Source: an uncultured Alphaproteobacteria bacterium
GTDB lineage: Bacteria > Pseudomonadota > Alphaproteobacteria > RF32 > CAG-239
DNA: 22,581 nt
Assembly: GCA_944391365.1 (NCBI GenBank)
Contig: CALXTH010000003.1
Location: 1-22,581 of the forward strand
Reading direction: 5' to 3'
Shown: piece after piece, positions 1 to 7,667 of the stretch
Layout: every line of letters begins with the position of its first letter
Numbering within the stretch: position 1 is the first letter of the stretch
The notes under the pieces: model-generated
The model's database searches: none
What the model saw: the letters and a program-made list of their open reading frames with translations, nothing else
Told to the model about the DNA's origin: nothing
Made by a program: the position numbers and the translations under genes

Positions 1-761
1 AAAAATCATTCTGCAATAAATATGGTTTTACTTTGACTTGCACAGGAACCGGCTACGCCGGTGGCGCAGGCTCTGCCTGCGGTGGAAAATACACTTTTTG
101 CACATGTTCAAGCGGATATGAATGGAAGAATGGAGCTTGTCAGCAGAAAGCGCCGGATTATTCTGCCTGTCAGATTGGAACACTGTTTTATTCTGATGGA
201 ACATGCTCAAATGAAAAGGAAGATGATAAAGAGCTTCTGGGAGTAGTTATTTATGAAAAGACAGCCAGTGAAAGCGGTTGGGTAATGACAGTAGAACCGA
301 TAAAAAAAGATATTTTTTGGAGTGAAGAAATAAAAGATATCCCTGAGTTAAAGAATATAACCTCAGAATCAGAATTAACGGATATTCAGAAAAGTTGTAT
401 AAATACAGATATAATAACAACTTATGGTAATGCCAAAATATATCCAGCAGCATGGGCCGCTAAAAACTATAAAAAAGGCGGAAAAAAATGGTGTTTACCA
501 TCAGCAGGCTTACTAAAAAATATAACAAATACAGTTAATCGAAGCAAAATAAATACTGGAATTGCCATTGCCGGAGGTGTTTTTGTAGGAGAAACATATT
601 ATACAGGCAGTTTCTGGGTCGGACTAGCCTTAACTTCTTCCGAATATGATGATGGAATCATCTGGGTTTACAGCGGAAATGGTGATCGTTCTGCAATTAT
701 GAGTACTTATCGCAAAAATGATCCTCAATTTTCATCTGTCCGTCCGGTATTTGCTTTTTAA
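1..761 (+). CDS. Cys-rich exported protein with DUF1566/Lcl-like C-terminal domain (5' end outside window)
   Basis: The frame is open from base 3 with no start codon, so the gene begins upstream of the window; only the last about 252 codons are seen. The visible N-terminal part is rich in Cys, Gly and Thr (motifs such as TCTGTGY, FCTCSSGYEW and NGACQQ), like the small Cys-rich modules repeated in surface proteins of gut alphaproteobacteria. The C-terminal about 120 residues carry WCLPSAGLL, FWVGLALTSSEY and a final SSVRPVFAF. This pattern is typical of the DUF1566/Lcl C-terminal or Fibrobacter paralogous-domain family, whose members are secreted or surface proteins of unknown function. The TAA stop at 759-761 is followed by a hairpin. 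The family assignment comes from motif memory; the substrate or partner is unknown. An in-frame TTG at 33 should not be taken as the start, because coding sequence continues before it. Confidence 0.7.
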   Translation, partial: KSFCNKYGFTLTCTGTGYAGGAGSACGGKYTFCTCSSGYEWKNGACQQKAPDYSACQIGTLFYSDGTCSNEKEDDKELLGVVIYEKTASESGWVMTVEPIKKDIFWSEEIKDIPELKNITSESELTDIQKSCINTDIITTYGNAKIYPAAWAAKNYKKGGKKWCLPSAGLLKNITNTVNRSKINTGIAIAGGVFVGETYYTGSFWVGLALTSSEYDDGIIWVYSGNGDRSAIMSTYRKNDPQFSSVRPVFAF

Positions 762-772
762 CCAACATATAA

Positions 773-800
773 AAGGGACAAGTTTGATAACCTGTCCCTT
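773..800. terminator. Hairpin between convergent genes, probable terminator
   Basis: AAGGGACA (773-780) and TGTCCCTT (793-800) form an 8-bp perfect stem with a 12-nt loop. It sits between two genes that end towards each other (stops at 761 and 823). Read on the minus strand the 3' arm continues into TTTT, so it may serve the minus-strand gene better than the plus-strand one. There is no long U tract, so strength is uncertain. Confidence 0.5.
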
Positions 801-822
801 CATGACTAATTGAGTTTCAGCT

Positions 823-2214
823 TTACAACCCAAGCTTGATTTTTTCAATCAGCTCTTTGACACTGGGCACAAAATTGTTGCGGTACAACGGATCTGTCGC
901 AAAACGATAAACCTGATGCCCGGCAAACAACAAATTGTCTTTGACGCTGCCGCCATGCCCGACATCATACAATGTCTTATGAATACAATACGTCCGCGGA
1001 TCAGGAAGCTTTCCTGTTGTTCCCGTAGCTCTTGACCAGGTTGAAAACTGACATTGTGACAAACAGCCGACACAATTCGCCCGGTCTTCTTTCATCTGTT
1101 TGACTTCCGTCGGCGTCATAAACACCACCGTCCCGTCCGGCGTCTCCTGTATATCGGAAAAACCGGCGCTGAGCTGCTGATTCACCTTATCCATATCCGC
1201 CGGACGAATATAAATCGTTTTATGAGCATTAACCTCCAGCGGTTCGGAAAACTCGGCATTTTGCTCTTTTGAAAAAGCAACTTCCCCTTTTTTGCGATTA
1301 ATCAGCCTCTCCAAAAAGGTATTCTTAATGGCGGATGAGAAAAATCCCGTCGGGCTGAATTTTTGCAAAACCACATCGCCTTTTTTGACCTGCATCATAA
1401 CCTTTTTCCACGCAGCACTTACCGCGCTTTCTTTGGTAATCATCGGCCGGCTGCCGAACTGAAAAGCAATCTTGCCGATCTCCGGATTATTGATATAATC
1501 TTTCCATTCATCAAGATTCCAAACCCCGCCGGCTAAAATAATCGGGGTCTCGCTCATATTGACACTGTTTAAAAACTTTCTGATTTCAACCAGACGCGCA
1601 TAAGGTTTTTGCGGCTGTTCCGGATTTTCCGCATTAGACAAACCGTTATGCCCGCCGGCCAGCCACGGATCTTCATAAACCACGCCGCCCAGATATTCGG
1701 TAAACTTGGAATAAGCGCGTTTCCACAAAACCTGTAAAGCCCTGGCCGAAGAAACAATCGGATAATAATAAACACCAAACCTGGAGGCCAGTTCACCCAG
1801 TTTATAAGGCAGTCCCGCCCCGCAAGTAACCCCGTGAATTAATCCCTTGGCTTTTTCCAAAACGCCTTCAAGGATTTTTTCGGAATCGGCCAGCTCCCAT
1901 AACATATTGATATGAATACGCCCGTTGCCGCCGGAAATTTCATGAGCAAGCTGAGCCTGAGCCACCCCGCCGCGGATCGCATATTCAACGAGCTCTTCAT
2001 GTCGCTCCGGCCGGGCTTTTTTTGTAAATTTTTCAATAATCCGGTTTCCTTTTTCATCATAAAAATCAGGACTGACCCCTGAAAAAGTTCCGACACAGTT
2101 TTCTTTGGCCCAGGCGCCCGAGGTAAAACCGTTGCTGACATTAATACCTTTTCCGCCCTCAATCAACGGCCAAACTTCCTTTCCGGAAATCATAATCGGA
2201 TCTAACTTAATCAC
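823..2214 (-). CDS. FMN-dependent nitronate monooxygenase / 2-nitropropane dioxygenase-family oxidoreductase with Cys-rich C-terminal extension
   Basis: 463-residue protein with a GTG start at 2214 preceded by AGGGA. It matches the TIM-barrel flavin oxidoreductase family that includes nitronate monooxygenase and FabK. Visible marks are AGGHNG near residues 187-191 (the family His-Gly motif; His189 is the probable catalytic base), LAGGVWN near 228-234 and QFGSRPMIT near 252-260 (phosphate-binding loop of FMN). The reaction is likely oxidation of an alkyl nitronate or NAD(P)H-dependent reduction; the substrate cannot be told from sequence. The protein is about 110-140 residues longer than typical members. 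The extra tail holds CVGCLSQC (Cys381, Cys384, Cys388) and Cys410, a spacing that could bind an iron-sulfur cluster or zinc. The gene stands alone: the upstream kinase gene ends 131 bp away and the intervening DNA is AT-rich. Confidence 0.8.
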   Translation of the reverse strand: MIKLDPIMISGKEVWPLIEGGKGINVSNGFTSGAWAKENCVGTFSGVSPDFYDEKGNRIIEKFTKKARPERHEELVEYAIRGGVAQAQLAHEISGGNGRIHINMLWELADSEKILEGVLEKAKGLIHGVTCGAGLPYKLGELASRFGVYYYPIVSSARALQVLWKRAYSKFTEYLGGVVYEDPWLAGGHNGLSNAENPEQPQKPYARLVEIRKFLNSVNMSETPIILAGGVWNLDEWKDYINNPEIGKIAFQFGSRPMITKESAVSAAWKKVMMQVKKGDVVLQKFSPTGFFSSAIKNTFLERLINRKKGEVAFSKEQNAEFSEPLEVNAHKTIYIRPADMDKVNQQLSAGFSDIQETPDGTVVFMTPTEVKQMKEDRANCVGCLSQCQFSTWSRATGTTGKLPDPRTYCIHKTLYDVGHGGSVKDNLLFAGHQVYRFATDPLYRNNFVPSVKELIEKIKLGL

Positions 2215-2345
2215 TTTTTTCCCTTAATCTGAAATTAAACATACACGCACTATAACATATAAAATTTTTTTTTGTAGTCTAAAAACAGGCTTATCATATA
2301 TTTTTATAGAAAATTATTTGCAGAAACAAACAAAGCTGAAACACA

Positions 2346-3809
2346 TTACAAAGCCGGAGCCAAAAGACCTTTGGGAATATCATTCAAAGAGACCAGGGCA
2401 ATAAGAATGCAGATAAAAGCATAAACCTGCAACATTTGCGTAACCGCCCGGTTCTGCAACAGGGGAGATACCTCGGCCGATTTCCGCAAAACTTTGTTTA
2501 TGCCCAGCATGACAAAAGTAACAATAATGGCCTGAATCCCCAACCCGGCATCACGCATGGCCTCTGTACACGGCGCCAGAATCTTGAACAATCCGCCGAA
2601 AAAACCAAGGAACAACACAATTAAAGCAATTGAGATTCGCTTGATTTTAACTTCTTCATGATGTTTTTCGGCTTTGTTCCGGTTTAGATTCTCTACTGAA
2701 ATAGAAGAAATTTCCATTCCCCGGAGCATTTGCGGCGTTTGCCTTTGCCGCCGGATGTCAGACATTGCCCCGCGAAAACGCTCTTCAGCCACGCATAAAC
2801 CGCACCCTTTAGCCGTAAAATAAGCATGATCGGGATTTTTTTTGCACGGCTTGAGAGTGTGCAACAGCTTTTTCAAATGGTCTTTCCATTCTTCTGCCGT
2901 CGGTCTCTTTCCGCCTTTGGTAAAAGCCCGCTCAAACATCTCCAGCGTAGCTTTGTCAAAATACTCATGAATGGAGTAGGGATGCGGTGCCTGATAAGTA
3001 TCCGGCCACAAACCGTAAGCATAATGATATTGCTCAATCCGGTTCTGTATGGTCAGCATGTCGACATCTTTGCGCGGCACACCCGAAAACGGATGAATCC
3101 CGTTATTTAGTAATTTGAAAACCATCACCGCCAAAGCAAATTTATCCTGCTCCTCGCCCATTTCATCACAAGAGAGCGCCATTCCCTCAGGATAAATATA
3201 TTCTTCACTGACAAATTCCGCCGGATAACGGGTTCCTTTGTCTCCCCGGATTGAAAAGCCGTCACAGTCAATCATCGCCACCATCATATTGTCTTTGTAG
3301 ACTGAAACATTTGACGGCTTGAGATCGACAATATAATGGCCGACACTGTGCAGCGCCGCCACCATTGAGGCCACATTATAAGCGGCAAACACCCGGTGCG
3401 AATATTTTTCGGTCAAACCGAGTTTTTTCCGGATAGCTTTTTGCATCAGATGATCAAGTGATACCGCCTCATCCATCTTAATCAGCGGCATCAAATACCC
3501 GACGCAAAACCCGTTTTCATCATCCAGAACAGCCACCGGCCAGGCAATCTGAACATATTCGACGCCATCTTTGACCGCCGGCGGAAAATTCGGCGGATTG
3601 AGCAGCATTGCCTCCAGTTTTTGGCGGTTGGTTGAACTCCTGTTCTTGGTATGAAAAACTTTGGCAACCAGATTCGGATATCCCTGCACCAGATAAATTT
3701 TTCCGGCCGCACCGCCGCGGTTCACCACTTCCCCGAGAACAATTTTTTCAAATTTCCCGTCGGGATAAAGAGCGGTATAAGACTTCGCGGCTGTTTCCTC
3801 CTGTTCCAT
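2346..3809 (-). CDS. Membrane-anchored Ser/Thr protein kinase of a TerY-P triad
   Basis: 487 residues from the ATG at 3809, whose A is also the last base of the PP2C stop (TGATG overlap). An upstream in-frame TTG at 3824 is less likely. Eukaryotic-type kinase marks: a Gly loop at about 26-36, VAK with Lys50, VDLKPSN at 161-167 (catalytic Asp162, Lys164, Asn167; the usual HRD His is replaced, as in the YegI-like branch), DCDGF at 181-185 in place of DFG, and Asp222 in the αF position. After the kinase domain comes a Cys/His patch (Cys322, His328, Cys336, Cys339) that may bind zinc. Three hydrophobic segments near 392-411, 423-440 and 459-476 imply the catalytic domain faces the cytoplasm. Kinase, PP2C and vWA genes adjacent to each other match the described TerY-P signalling triad. 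Targets are unknown. Confidence 0.85.
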   Translation of the reverse strand: MEQEETAAKSYTALYPDGKFEKIVLGEVVNRGGAAGKIYLVQGYPNLVAKVFHTKNRSSTNRQKLEAMLLNPPNFPPAVKDGVEYVQIAWPVAVLDDENGFCVGYLMPLIKMDEAVSLDHLMQKAIRKKLGLTEKYSHRVFAAYNVASMVAALHSVGHYIVDLKPSNVSVYKDNMMVAMIDCDGFSIRGDKGTRYPAEFVSEEYIYPEGMALSCDEMGEEQDKFALAVMVFKLLNNGIHPFSGVPRKDVDMLTIQNRIEQYHYAYGLWPDTYQAPHPYSIHEYFDKATLEMFERAFTKGGKRPTAEEWKDHLKKLLHTLKPCKKNPDHAYFTAKGCGLCVAEERFRGAMSDIRRQRQTPQMLRGMEISSISVENLNRNKAEKHHEEVKIKRISIALIVLFLGFFGGLFKILAPCTEAMRDAGLGIQAIIVTFVMLGINKVLRKSAEVSPLLQNRAVTQMLQVYAFICILIALVSLNDIPKGLLAPAL

Positions 3810-4567
3810 CAGATTCTCGCCCAAAGTAAAGTTTTATCATCAGAGTTCAATCGCTTGGCCATCGGCAGATTAAGCGTATTGTTGAGTGCGCGAAGAGCCT
3901 TCGGCCGCGATTTTTCATTACGCAAAAACGTATTGATTGGCGCAATAAAACCTTTTTCTATCCGGGAATAATCCGCCGAAAAAGCAAAATTCGTCAAACC
4001 GTCGCTCATCAAAAAAATGGTATCGGCATGCTCAAACGGCGTAAAGCGCAGACTGTCTTTCCAGTCATCCATGGTATAAAAAAACGTCTCACATGAAAAA
4101 TTTCCGTTTTCCGGCTTTGAGGCAACAAAACAGTCATAATCATCACCGGACAAAGCAATCCCGGCACCGTCACCGATATGAAAAAACAATCCCTCTCCTT
4201 CGGGACTGCAAACGGCCCCGACAACCGTTGCCGAAAAATCAATCAACCCGTCTGTTCCTTTGCTTTTGTTCAGGCGGTGGCGCATCAGCTTGCGGCGCGC
4301 GGTTTCAATTGAGCTCAAAATTTTAGCCTTGATATTGTCAAACCGGCAGTTTGCCAAAAGATCGACCATTGTTTCACAAATGACTCTCGCGCCGATTTTC
4401 CCGTATTTTGCCGAGCCGGCGCCGTCAGACACCACAGCCACAAAATTCCGTCCGCAAACCTTATGCTTAAAATAATCCTGACACGGCATCTTCCGATAAC
4501 GGTGCATCGGCCCGCAAACACTTGCCGCCACAACCCGTATTTTGCGGCTAGAGCTGCTCTTCTTCAT
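3809..4567 (-). CDS. PP2C-family Ser/Thr protein phosphatase of a TerY-P triad
   Basis: 252 residues from the ATG at 4567 (MKKSSSSRK). An in-frame ATG at 4633 would add a basic, unconserved stretch and deepen the overlap, so it was not chosen. PP2C metal-binding motifs are present: VVSDGAGSAKYG (Asp48-Gly49), HIGDGAG (Asp133), LMSDGLT (Asp189) and SDDKTLL (Asp243/Asp244). This is the compact PP2C form found beside TerY-like vWA proteins. It would remove phosphates placed by the neighbouring kinase, in the cytoplasm. The gene overlaps the vWA gene by 20 bp and shares one base with the kinase start, so the three are very probably translated together in fixed proportion. Confidence 0.88.
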   Translation of the reverse strand: MKKSSSSRKIRVVAASVCGPMHRYRKMPCQDYFKHKVCGRNFVAVVSDGAGSAKYGKIGARVICETMVDLLANCRFDNIKAKILSSIETARRKLMRHRLNKSKGTDGLIDFSATVVGAVCSPEGEGLFFHIGDGAGIALSGDDYDCFVASKPENGNFSCETFFYTMDDWKDSLRFTPFEHADTIFLMSDGLTNFAFSADYSRIEKGFIAPINTFLRNEKSRPKALRALNNTLNLPMAKRLNSDDKTLLWARI

Positions 4568-5246
4568 TCCAGTCACCCGTATCTTCAAGCAAATCCGGAA
4601 CATTCGGCGCCGCCTTTGACACGCAGGAAACACTGCGCGACAACCACAGGAAAAACTCTGTAAACTTCAGGCCGGTAAGCCGCTTGGGCGAGATTGTTGA
4701 AAATTTCGCCAGCTTTTCCAGATTCGCGCCCTGTGTTCCGACGGCATGAATCACAACCTTTTTATTCTTTTGGGCATAACGGCATTTCTCGGCAATAATT
4801 TCCCAGTCATAATCGGTTGGTTCGCCATCGCTGATAAGAAAAATCCACGGCCGTTTAGACGTAATGCCGCAGCTGTCATACAAACATTTTTGTTCTTCGA
4901 TTTTTTGCAAAGCCAGTTCCATGGCCTTGCCCAGCGGGGTCAGCCCCCCGGCCTCCATCTCCGGCGCTTCAAAATTCATGGCGTCAATCCAGTCGGAAGA
5001 AATCACCGCTTCATCTTTGCCGAAAGCCTTGATAATTAAAAGCTGCACACGAGAGCTGGCGTCAATATCTTCTTTCAGTTCTTTTTCCAAAGCCTTCAGC
5101 CCGGCATTCAGCTGTTTGATAGGTTCACCGCGCATTGACCCGGAACAATCCAGAACCAAAACGCAAGGCGTCCGCTCATTGGCATTATCGGCAAATTCCA
5201 CATAGGGAATCATTTCTTCGGAATAAGTATTATTTTCTTCAGCCAT
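4548..5246 (-). CDS. TerY-like vWA domain protein
   Basis: 232-residue, soluble, single-domain von Willebrand factor A protein. All parts of the metal-ion adhesion site are present: DCSGS at 33-37, Thr103 in LTPLGKAM, and Asp140 in ISDGEPTD. There is no signal peptide or membrane segment, so it should be cytoplasmic. The start at 5246 has GGCGGA upstream. The family is named after TerY of tellurite-resistance loci. In the TerY-P triad it sits with a PP2C and a kinase and is thought to act as a scaffold or a phosphorylated partner. No terB/C/D/Z genes occur in the window, so a tellurite role is not supported here. It lies 14 bp downstream of a small lipoprotein gene. Confidence 0.88.
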   Translation of the reverse strand: MAEENNTYSEEMIPYVEFADNANERTPCVLVLDCSGSMRGEPIKQLNAGLKALEKELKEDIDASSRVQLLIIKAFGKDEAVISSDWIDAMNFEAPEMEAGGLTPLGKAMELALQKIEEQKCLYDSCGITSKRPWIFLISDGEPTDYDWEIIAEKCRYAQKNKKVVIHAVGTQGANLEKLAKFSTISPKRLTGLKFTEFFLWLSRSVSCVSKAAPNVPDLLEDTGDWNEEEQL

Positions 5247-5260
5247 TGTTCCGCCCTTTT

Positions 5261-5389
5261 TTAATATCTGGGATAAGAATGAGGATAACCGCTGCCTTCA
5301 TAAGGCACCGGCTCCGACATCTTGCCGCAGGCCGTCAACCCGCAGACAATGCCTGCGCAAATAAATGCCGCAACAAAAAACTTCTTCAT
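5261..5389 (-). CDS. Small 42-residue lipoprotein
   Basis: The 42-codon gene starts at ATG 5389 (MKKFFVAAF) and ends with TAA at 5261. It has a charged n-region, a hydrophobic stretch and a clear lipobox LTAC with Cys21, followed by GKMSEPVPY and a Tyr/Pro/Ser-rich tail. The mature lipoprotein would have only about 22 residues. Size, lipobox-Gly and a short Pro/Tyr tail recall the LptM/YifL group of tiny lipoproteins, but similarity is too short to assign function. It ends 14 bp before the vWA gene, so it probably leads the TerY-P operon. If so, it could link the cytoplasmic kinase system to the envelope; this is inference from position only. Confidence 0.65.
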   Translation of the reverse strand: MKKFFVAAFICAGIVCGLTACGKMSEPVPYEGSGYPHSYPRY

Positions 5390-5403
5390 AATTTTGAAAC
5401 CTT

Positions 5404-5432
5404 TTTACTTTAAACTATATAACATATATAAT
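5404..5432 (+). promoter_or_regulatory. Candidate sigma-70 promoter for the tlpA-like/gpt operon
   Basis: TTTACT (5404-5409) and TATAAT (5427-5432) are separated by 17 bp. The -10 box is a perfect consensus match. The predicted transcript would start near 5439 and give a leader of about 37 nt before the ATG at 5476. The region is shared with the divergent small-lipoprotein gene, for which I see no comparably good promoter. Confidence 0.55.
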
Positions 5433-5475
5433 CCCAAATGAGGGTAAACACAAAGCTAATATTGCAGTTATCAAG

Positions 5476-6036
5476 ATGATAAAATTTTTCACATTGGTTC
5501 TGACGGTTTTTATGGCGGTTTCTCCCGCATTGGCGTCAAAAAAAGGGGTAAATCTGTATGCAGAGCCCCGGGACTTGCCTGAAAAAACGCTGATTCGTCA
5601 GGATGGCAGCCGCATTAATTTATCCAGAGACTTTAGGGATAATCTTGTTTTGGCAATGTTCTGGTCGCGGCATTGTATGCCCTGTGTCCGGGAGCTTGAT
5701 GACATCAAAGGGTTTGCGTCCCGCACAAAGGAATCAGGCATCAAAGTTGTTCTGATTTCTTCTTCAAAAGAGTGGCAGACGCCTGAAGAACAGCGGGAAT
5801 TTTTAGATCAGTATGGTGCCGAAGGCATTGATTTCTATACGGATGAAAAAGGTGAGATGGCGGCCGCACTGGGAATTTTCACGTCACCGAATACGGTCCT
5901 TGTCAATAAGTCGGGACAGGAAATCGGACGCATCCGCGGTGCTGCCGACTGGGACAGCGATGCCGTGGTCGAATATATTTATAAACTGAAAGCTGACAAT
6001 GAACAAACCGTTTTGGCAAGAGCAAAACAGCCATGA
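5476..6036 (+). CDS. TlpA/AhpC-TSA-like periplasmic thiol-disulfide protein
   Basis: 186 residues with an N-terminal signal peptide (hydrophobic residues 4-19, probable cleavage after ALA at 20). A thioredoxin-fold domain follows. The active-site motif HCMPC has Cys67 and Cys70, and the conserved cis-Pro loop reads TSPNTVLV. This is the TlpA/ResA-type layout: an exported reductase that keeps thiols reduced during cytochrome c maturation or in secreted proteins. No cytochrome c genes are nearby, so the client is unknown. The Cys-containing pilins and Cys-rich surface protein in this window are possible clients (inference). No strong Shine-Dalgarno is visible before the ATG. The stop overlaps the next start by 4 bp (ATGA). 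Confidence 0.82.
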   Translation: MIKFFTLVLTVFMAVSPALASKKGVNLYAEPRDLPEKTLIRQDGSRINLSRDFRDNLVLAMFWSRHCMPCVRELDDIKGFASRTKESGIKVVLISSSKEWQTPEEQREFLDQYGAEGIDFYTDEKGEMAAALGIFTSPNTVLVNKSGQEIGRIRGAADWDSDAVVEYIYKLKADNEQTVLARAKQP

Positions 6037-6467
6037 GTGAAAAGTATTACATTTCCTGGAATGATTTTCATCAGGACGTAAAAGCGCTGGCTGCAAAAAT
6101 CAAAACCGCCGGAACTTTTAATAAAATCATCGCCATCAGCCGGGGTGGCCTTCTGCCGGCCGGAATTTTGGCTTATGAACTGGATATCCGCAATTCTCAG
6201 GCAATCAACATTTCCAGCTATGATAATGATGAAAGCCGCCGCGACGAAGATATTGAAATTGAATGTAATGTTTCGAATGTTGATGAACATACCCTGATTG
6301 TTGATGATCTTTCCGACAGCGGTCGCACTTTCCGTTTAATGCGCCGGCTTTTGCCCCGGGCTGTATATGCGGCGGTTTATGTCAAAGAACAGGGCAAAGC
6401 CGAAGCCGATATCTTCACGCGCCAGGTACCCGAAAGCTGGGTTGTTTTCCCCTGGGATGTTGAATAA
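6033..6467 (+). CDS. gpt: Xanthine-guanine phosphoribosyltransferase-like protein
   Basis: 144 residues, close to the length of E. coli Gpt (152). Marks of the type I phosphoribosyltransferase fold are SRGGLLPAG (RGG at 37-39, phosphate-binding loop near the N-terminus) and LIVDDLSDSGRT (88-99), the PRPP-binding signature. The C-terminal VVFPWD motif is also typical of Gpt. The expected reaction joins PRPP to guanine or xanthine to make GMP or XMP in purine salvage. The start codon overlaps the tlpA-like stop by 4 bp, so the two are translationally coupled although functionally unrelated. It ends before a strong bidirectional terminator. Confidence 0.85.
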   Translation: MSEKYYISWNDFHQDVKALAAKIKTAGTFNKIIAISRGGLLPAGILAYELDIRNSQAINISSYDNDESRRDEDIEIECNVSNVDEHTLIVDDLSDSGRTFRLMRRLLPRAVYAAVYVKEQGKAEADIFTRQVPESWVVFPWDVE

Positions 6468-6537
6468 AATTCAATCATAATGATACCGGCAGGACAAAAT
6501 CTGCACCTCATCACTCATAATCCGGTAAAAAAACAAA

Positions 6538-6563
6538 AAAAGCACGCATTCCTGCGTGCTTTT
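6538..6563. terminator. Strong bidirectional Rho-independent terminator
   Basis: AAAAGCACGCA (6538-6548) pairs perfectly with TGCGTGCTTTT (6553-6563) around a TTCC loop. Arms end in T on one strand and in a long A run on the other, so each strand reads hairpin then U tract. It separates the plus-strand gpt-like gene from the minus-strand ATPase gene, which end towards it. Confidence 0.9.
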
Positions 6564-6585
6564 GATAAGACCCCGTATTTTACCC

Positions 6586-7551
6586 CTAAATATCCGGAAA
6601 CATATCCAGTCCTTTTTCCAGACGGGTACGCTGCAACTCGATAGATGTTGCCAAATTCAACTTTCCGCCCTTAATAATACCGCGGACTTGGTCGCCTTTG
6701 GTCGTATCCGGATTCGCAAACAAATAGGTCAGTTCCGGATGACGGTCATTGCCGACGCCGACCAATGTCTGGTGCATAACCGCCAGCATTCCGCGGGAAA
6801 ACAGGTCATAAGCCAGTTCCTCGCTCATAGAGGTTGATGACGCATATTTAACAACCGAGGTAATCGCGTCAGTCACATTATTACCGTGAATGGAGGACAA
6901 AACCAGGTGCCCGGAAGTCGCCGCACGCAGAGCCTCGCTGGCGGTTTCTCCGGTACGAATCTCACCCACCAGAATATACCTGGGCTTTGAACGCAGAGCC
7001 GATTTCAACCCGGCGCCCCAGTCTCCTTTGGGGGGAATATTTTGCTTGCACAAACCAAGCCCACCTTTTTTGGCATGATAAATTCCGTCCAGAGGCATTT
7101 CGCACGGGTCTTCAATCGTGTAGGCAAAGCCGCCCTCTGTCTGCAAATATTCTTTCAACAACGCGGACAAAGATGTTGTTTTACCTTGGCCGGTCGGTCC
7201 CGCCCATAGAATCAATCCCGAGGCATTTGCCAGCGAAAGCAGATAGTTGCTGAGCTGCGGGCTGAACCCGAGCGTGGAAAACGGCGGCACCTGTTTGGGC
7301 ATCTTACGTCCGCAAAACTGCGGACCATAAATACTCATCGTCCGCTCAATACGATAAAAAATCCCCTCATACAGCAGAGAATAAGACGGATTTTTACCAT
7401 CCCAGGCGGCCACCAGCTGCTGATAAAAGTTTTCAAAATCCTCGGCTTCCAGAATAGCCAGACCGTTTTTAGTCTTGCCGTCCGGAATAAAAGCCTTTTT
7501 ATCCGGCGTCACATAAATATCCGAAAATCTGACATCATTAATCTTAACCAT
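6586..7551 (-). CDS. PilT/DotB-like secretion or pilus-retraction ATPase
   Basis: 321-residue hexameric secretion-ATPase-family protein. Visible motifs are Walker A GPTGQGKT (118-125), Asp box TIEDP (Glu147/Asp148), Walker B with VGE ending at Glu197 and Arg199 in EIRTGET, and His box GHLVLSSIHGN (His215, His222). It lacks the long N-terminal domain of GspE/PilB assembly ATPases, which places it with PilT/PilU retraction motors or with DotB/TraJ motors of type IVB secretion. ATG at 7551 is preceded by GAGGAG. The R64 thin-pilus operon has only one ATPase (PilQ), so this second motor could either retract the pilus or serve the VirB2-like secretion module at the right end of the window. Sequence alone does not decide. 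Confidence 0.85.
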   Translation of the reverse strand: MVKINDVRFSDIYVTPDKKAFIPDGKTKNGLAILEAEDFENFYQQLVAAWDGKNPSYSLLYEGIFYRIERTMSIYGPQFCGRKMPKQVPPFSTLGFSPQLSNYLLSLANASGLILWAGPTGQGKTTSLSALLKEYLQTEGGFAYTIEDPCEMPLDGIYHAKKGGLGLCKQNIPPKGDWGAGLKSALRSKPRYILVGEIRTGETASEALRAATSGHLVLSSIHGNNVTDAITSVVKYASSTSMSEELAYDLFSRGMLAVMHQTLVGVGNDRHPELTYLFANPDTTKGDQVRGIIKGGKLNLATSIELQRTRLEKGLDMFPDI

Positions 7552-7667
7552 AACTCCTCACCTTCGCAGGACAAATAAAGAATATCACCATTTTGCCTCA
7601 CTCTAGCACAGATGTATTAACAAACCGTGAAATCCCCAGCGAACAATAATCACCGGAAAAATGGATA

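Noticed and set aside
2215..2345. T9 run and TATA-like strings before the flavin oxidoreductase gene
   Set aside because: A TATAGT box is present on the minus strand but no acceptable -35 at 16-18 bp; not called as a promoter.
3809..3824. TTG start at 3824 giving a five-residue longer kinase
   Set aside because: ATG 3809 forms the TGATG overlap with the PP2C stop; TTG is a rarer start and adds nothing conserved.
4548..5246. Tellurite-resistance locus
   Set aside because: The TerY-like vWA protein is present but no TerB, TerC, TerD or TerZ genes are found; the kinase/phosphatase context fits the TerY-P triad instead.
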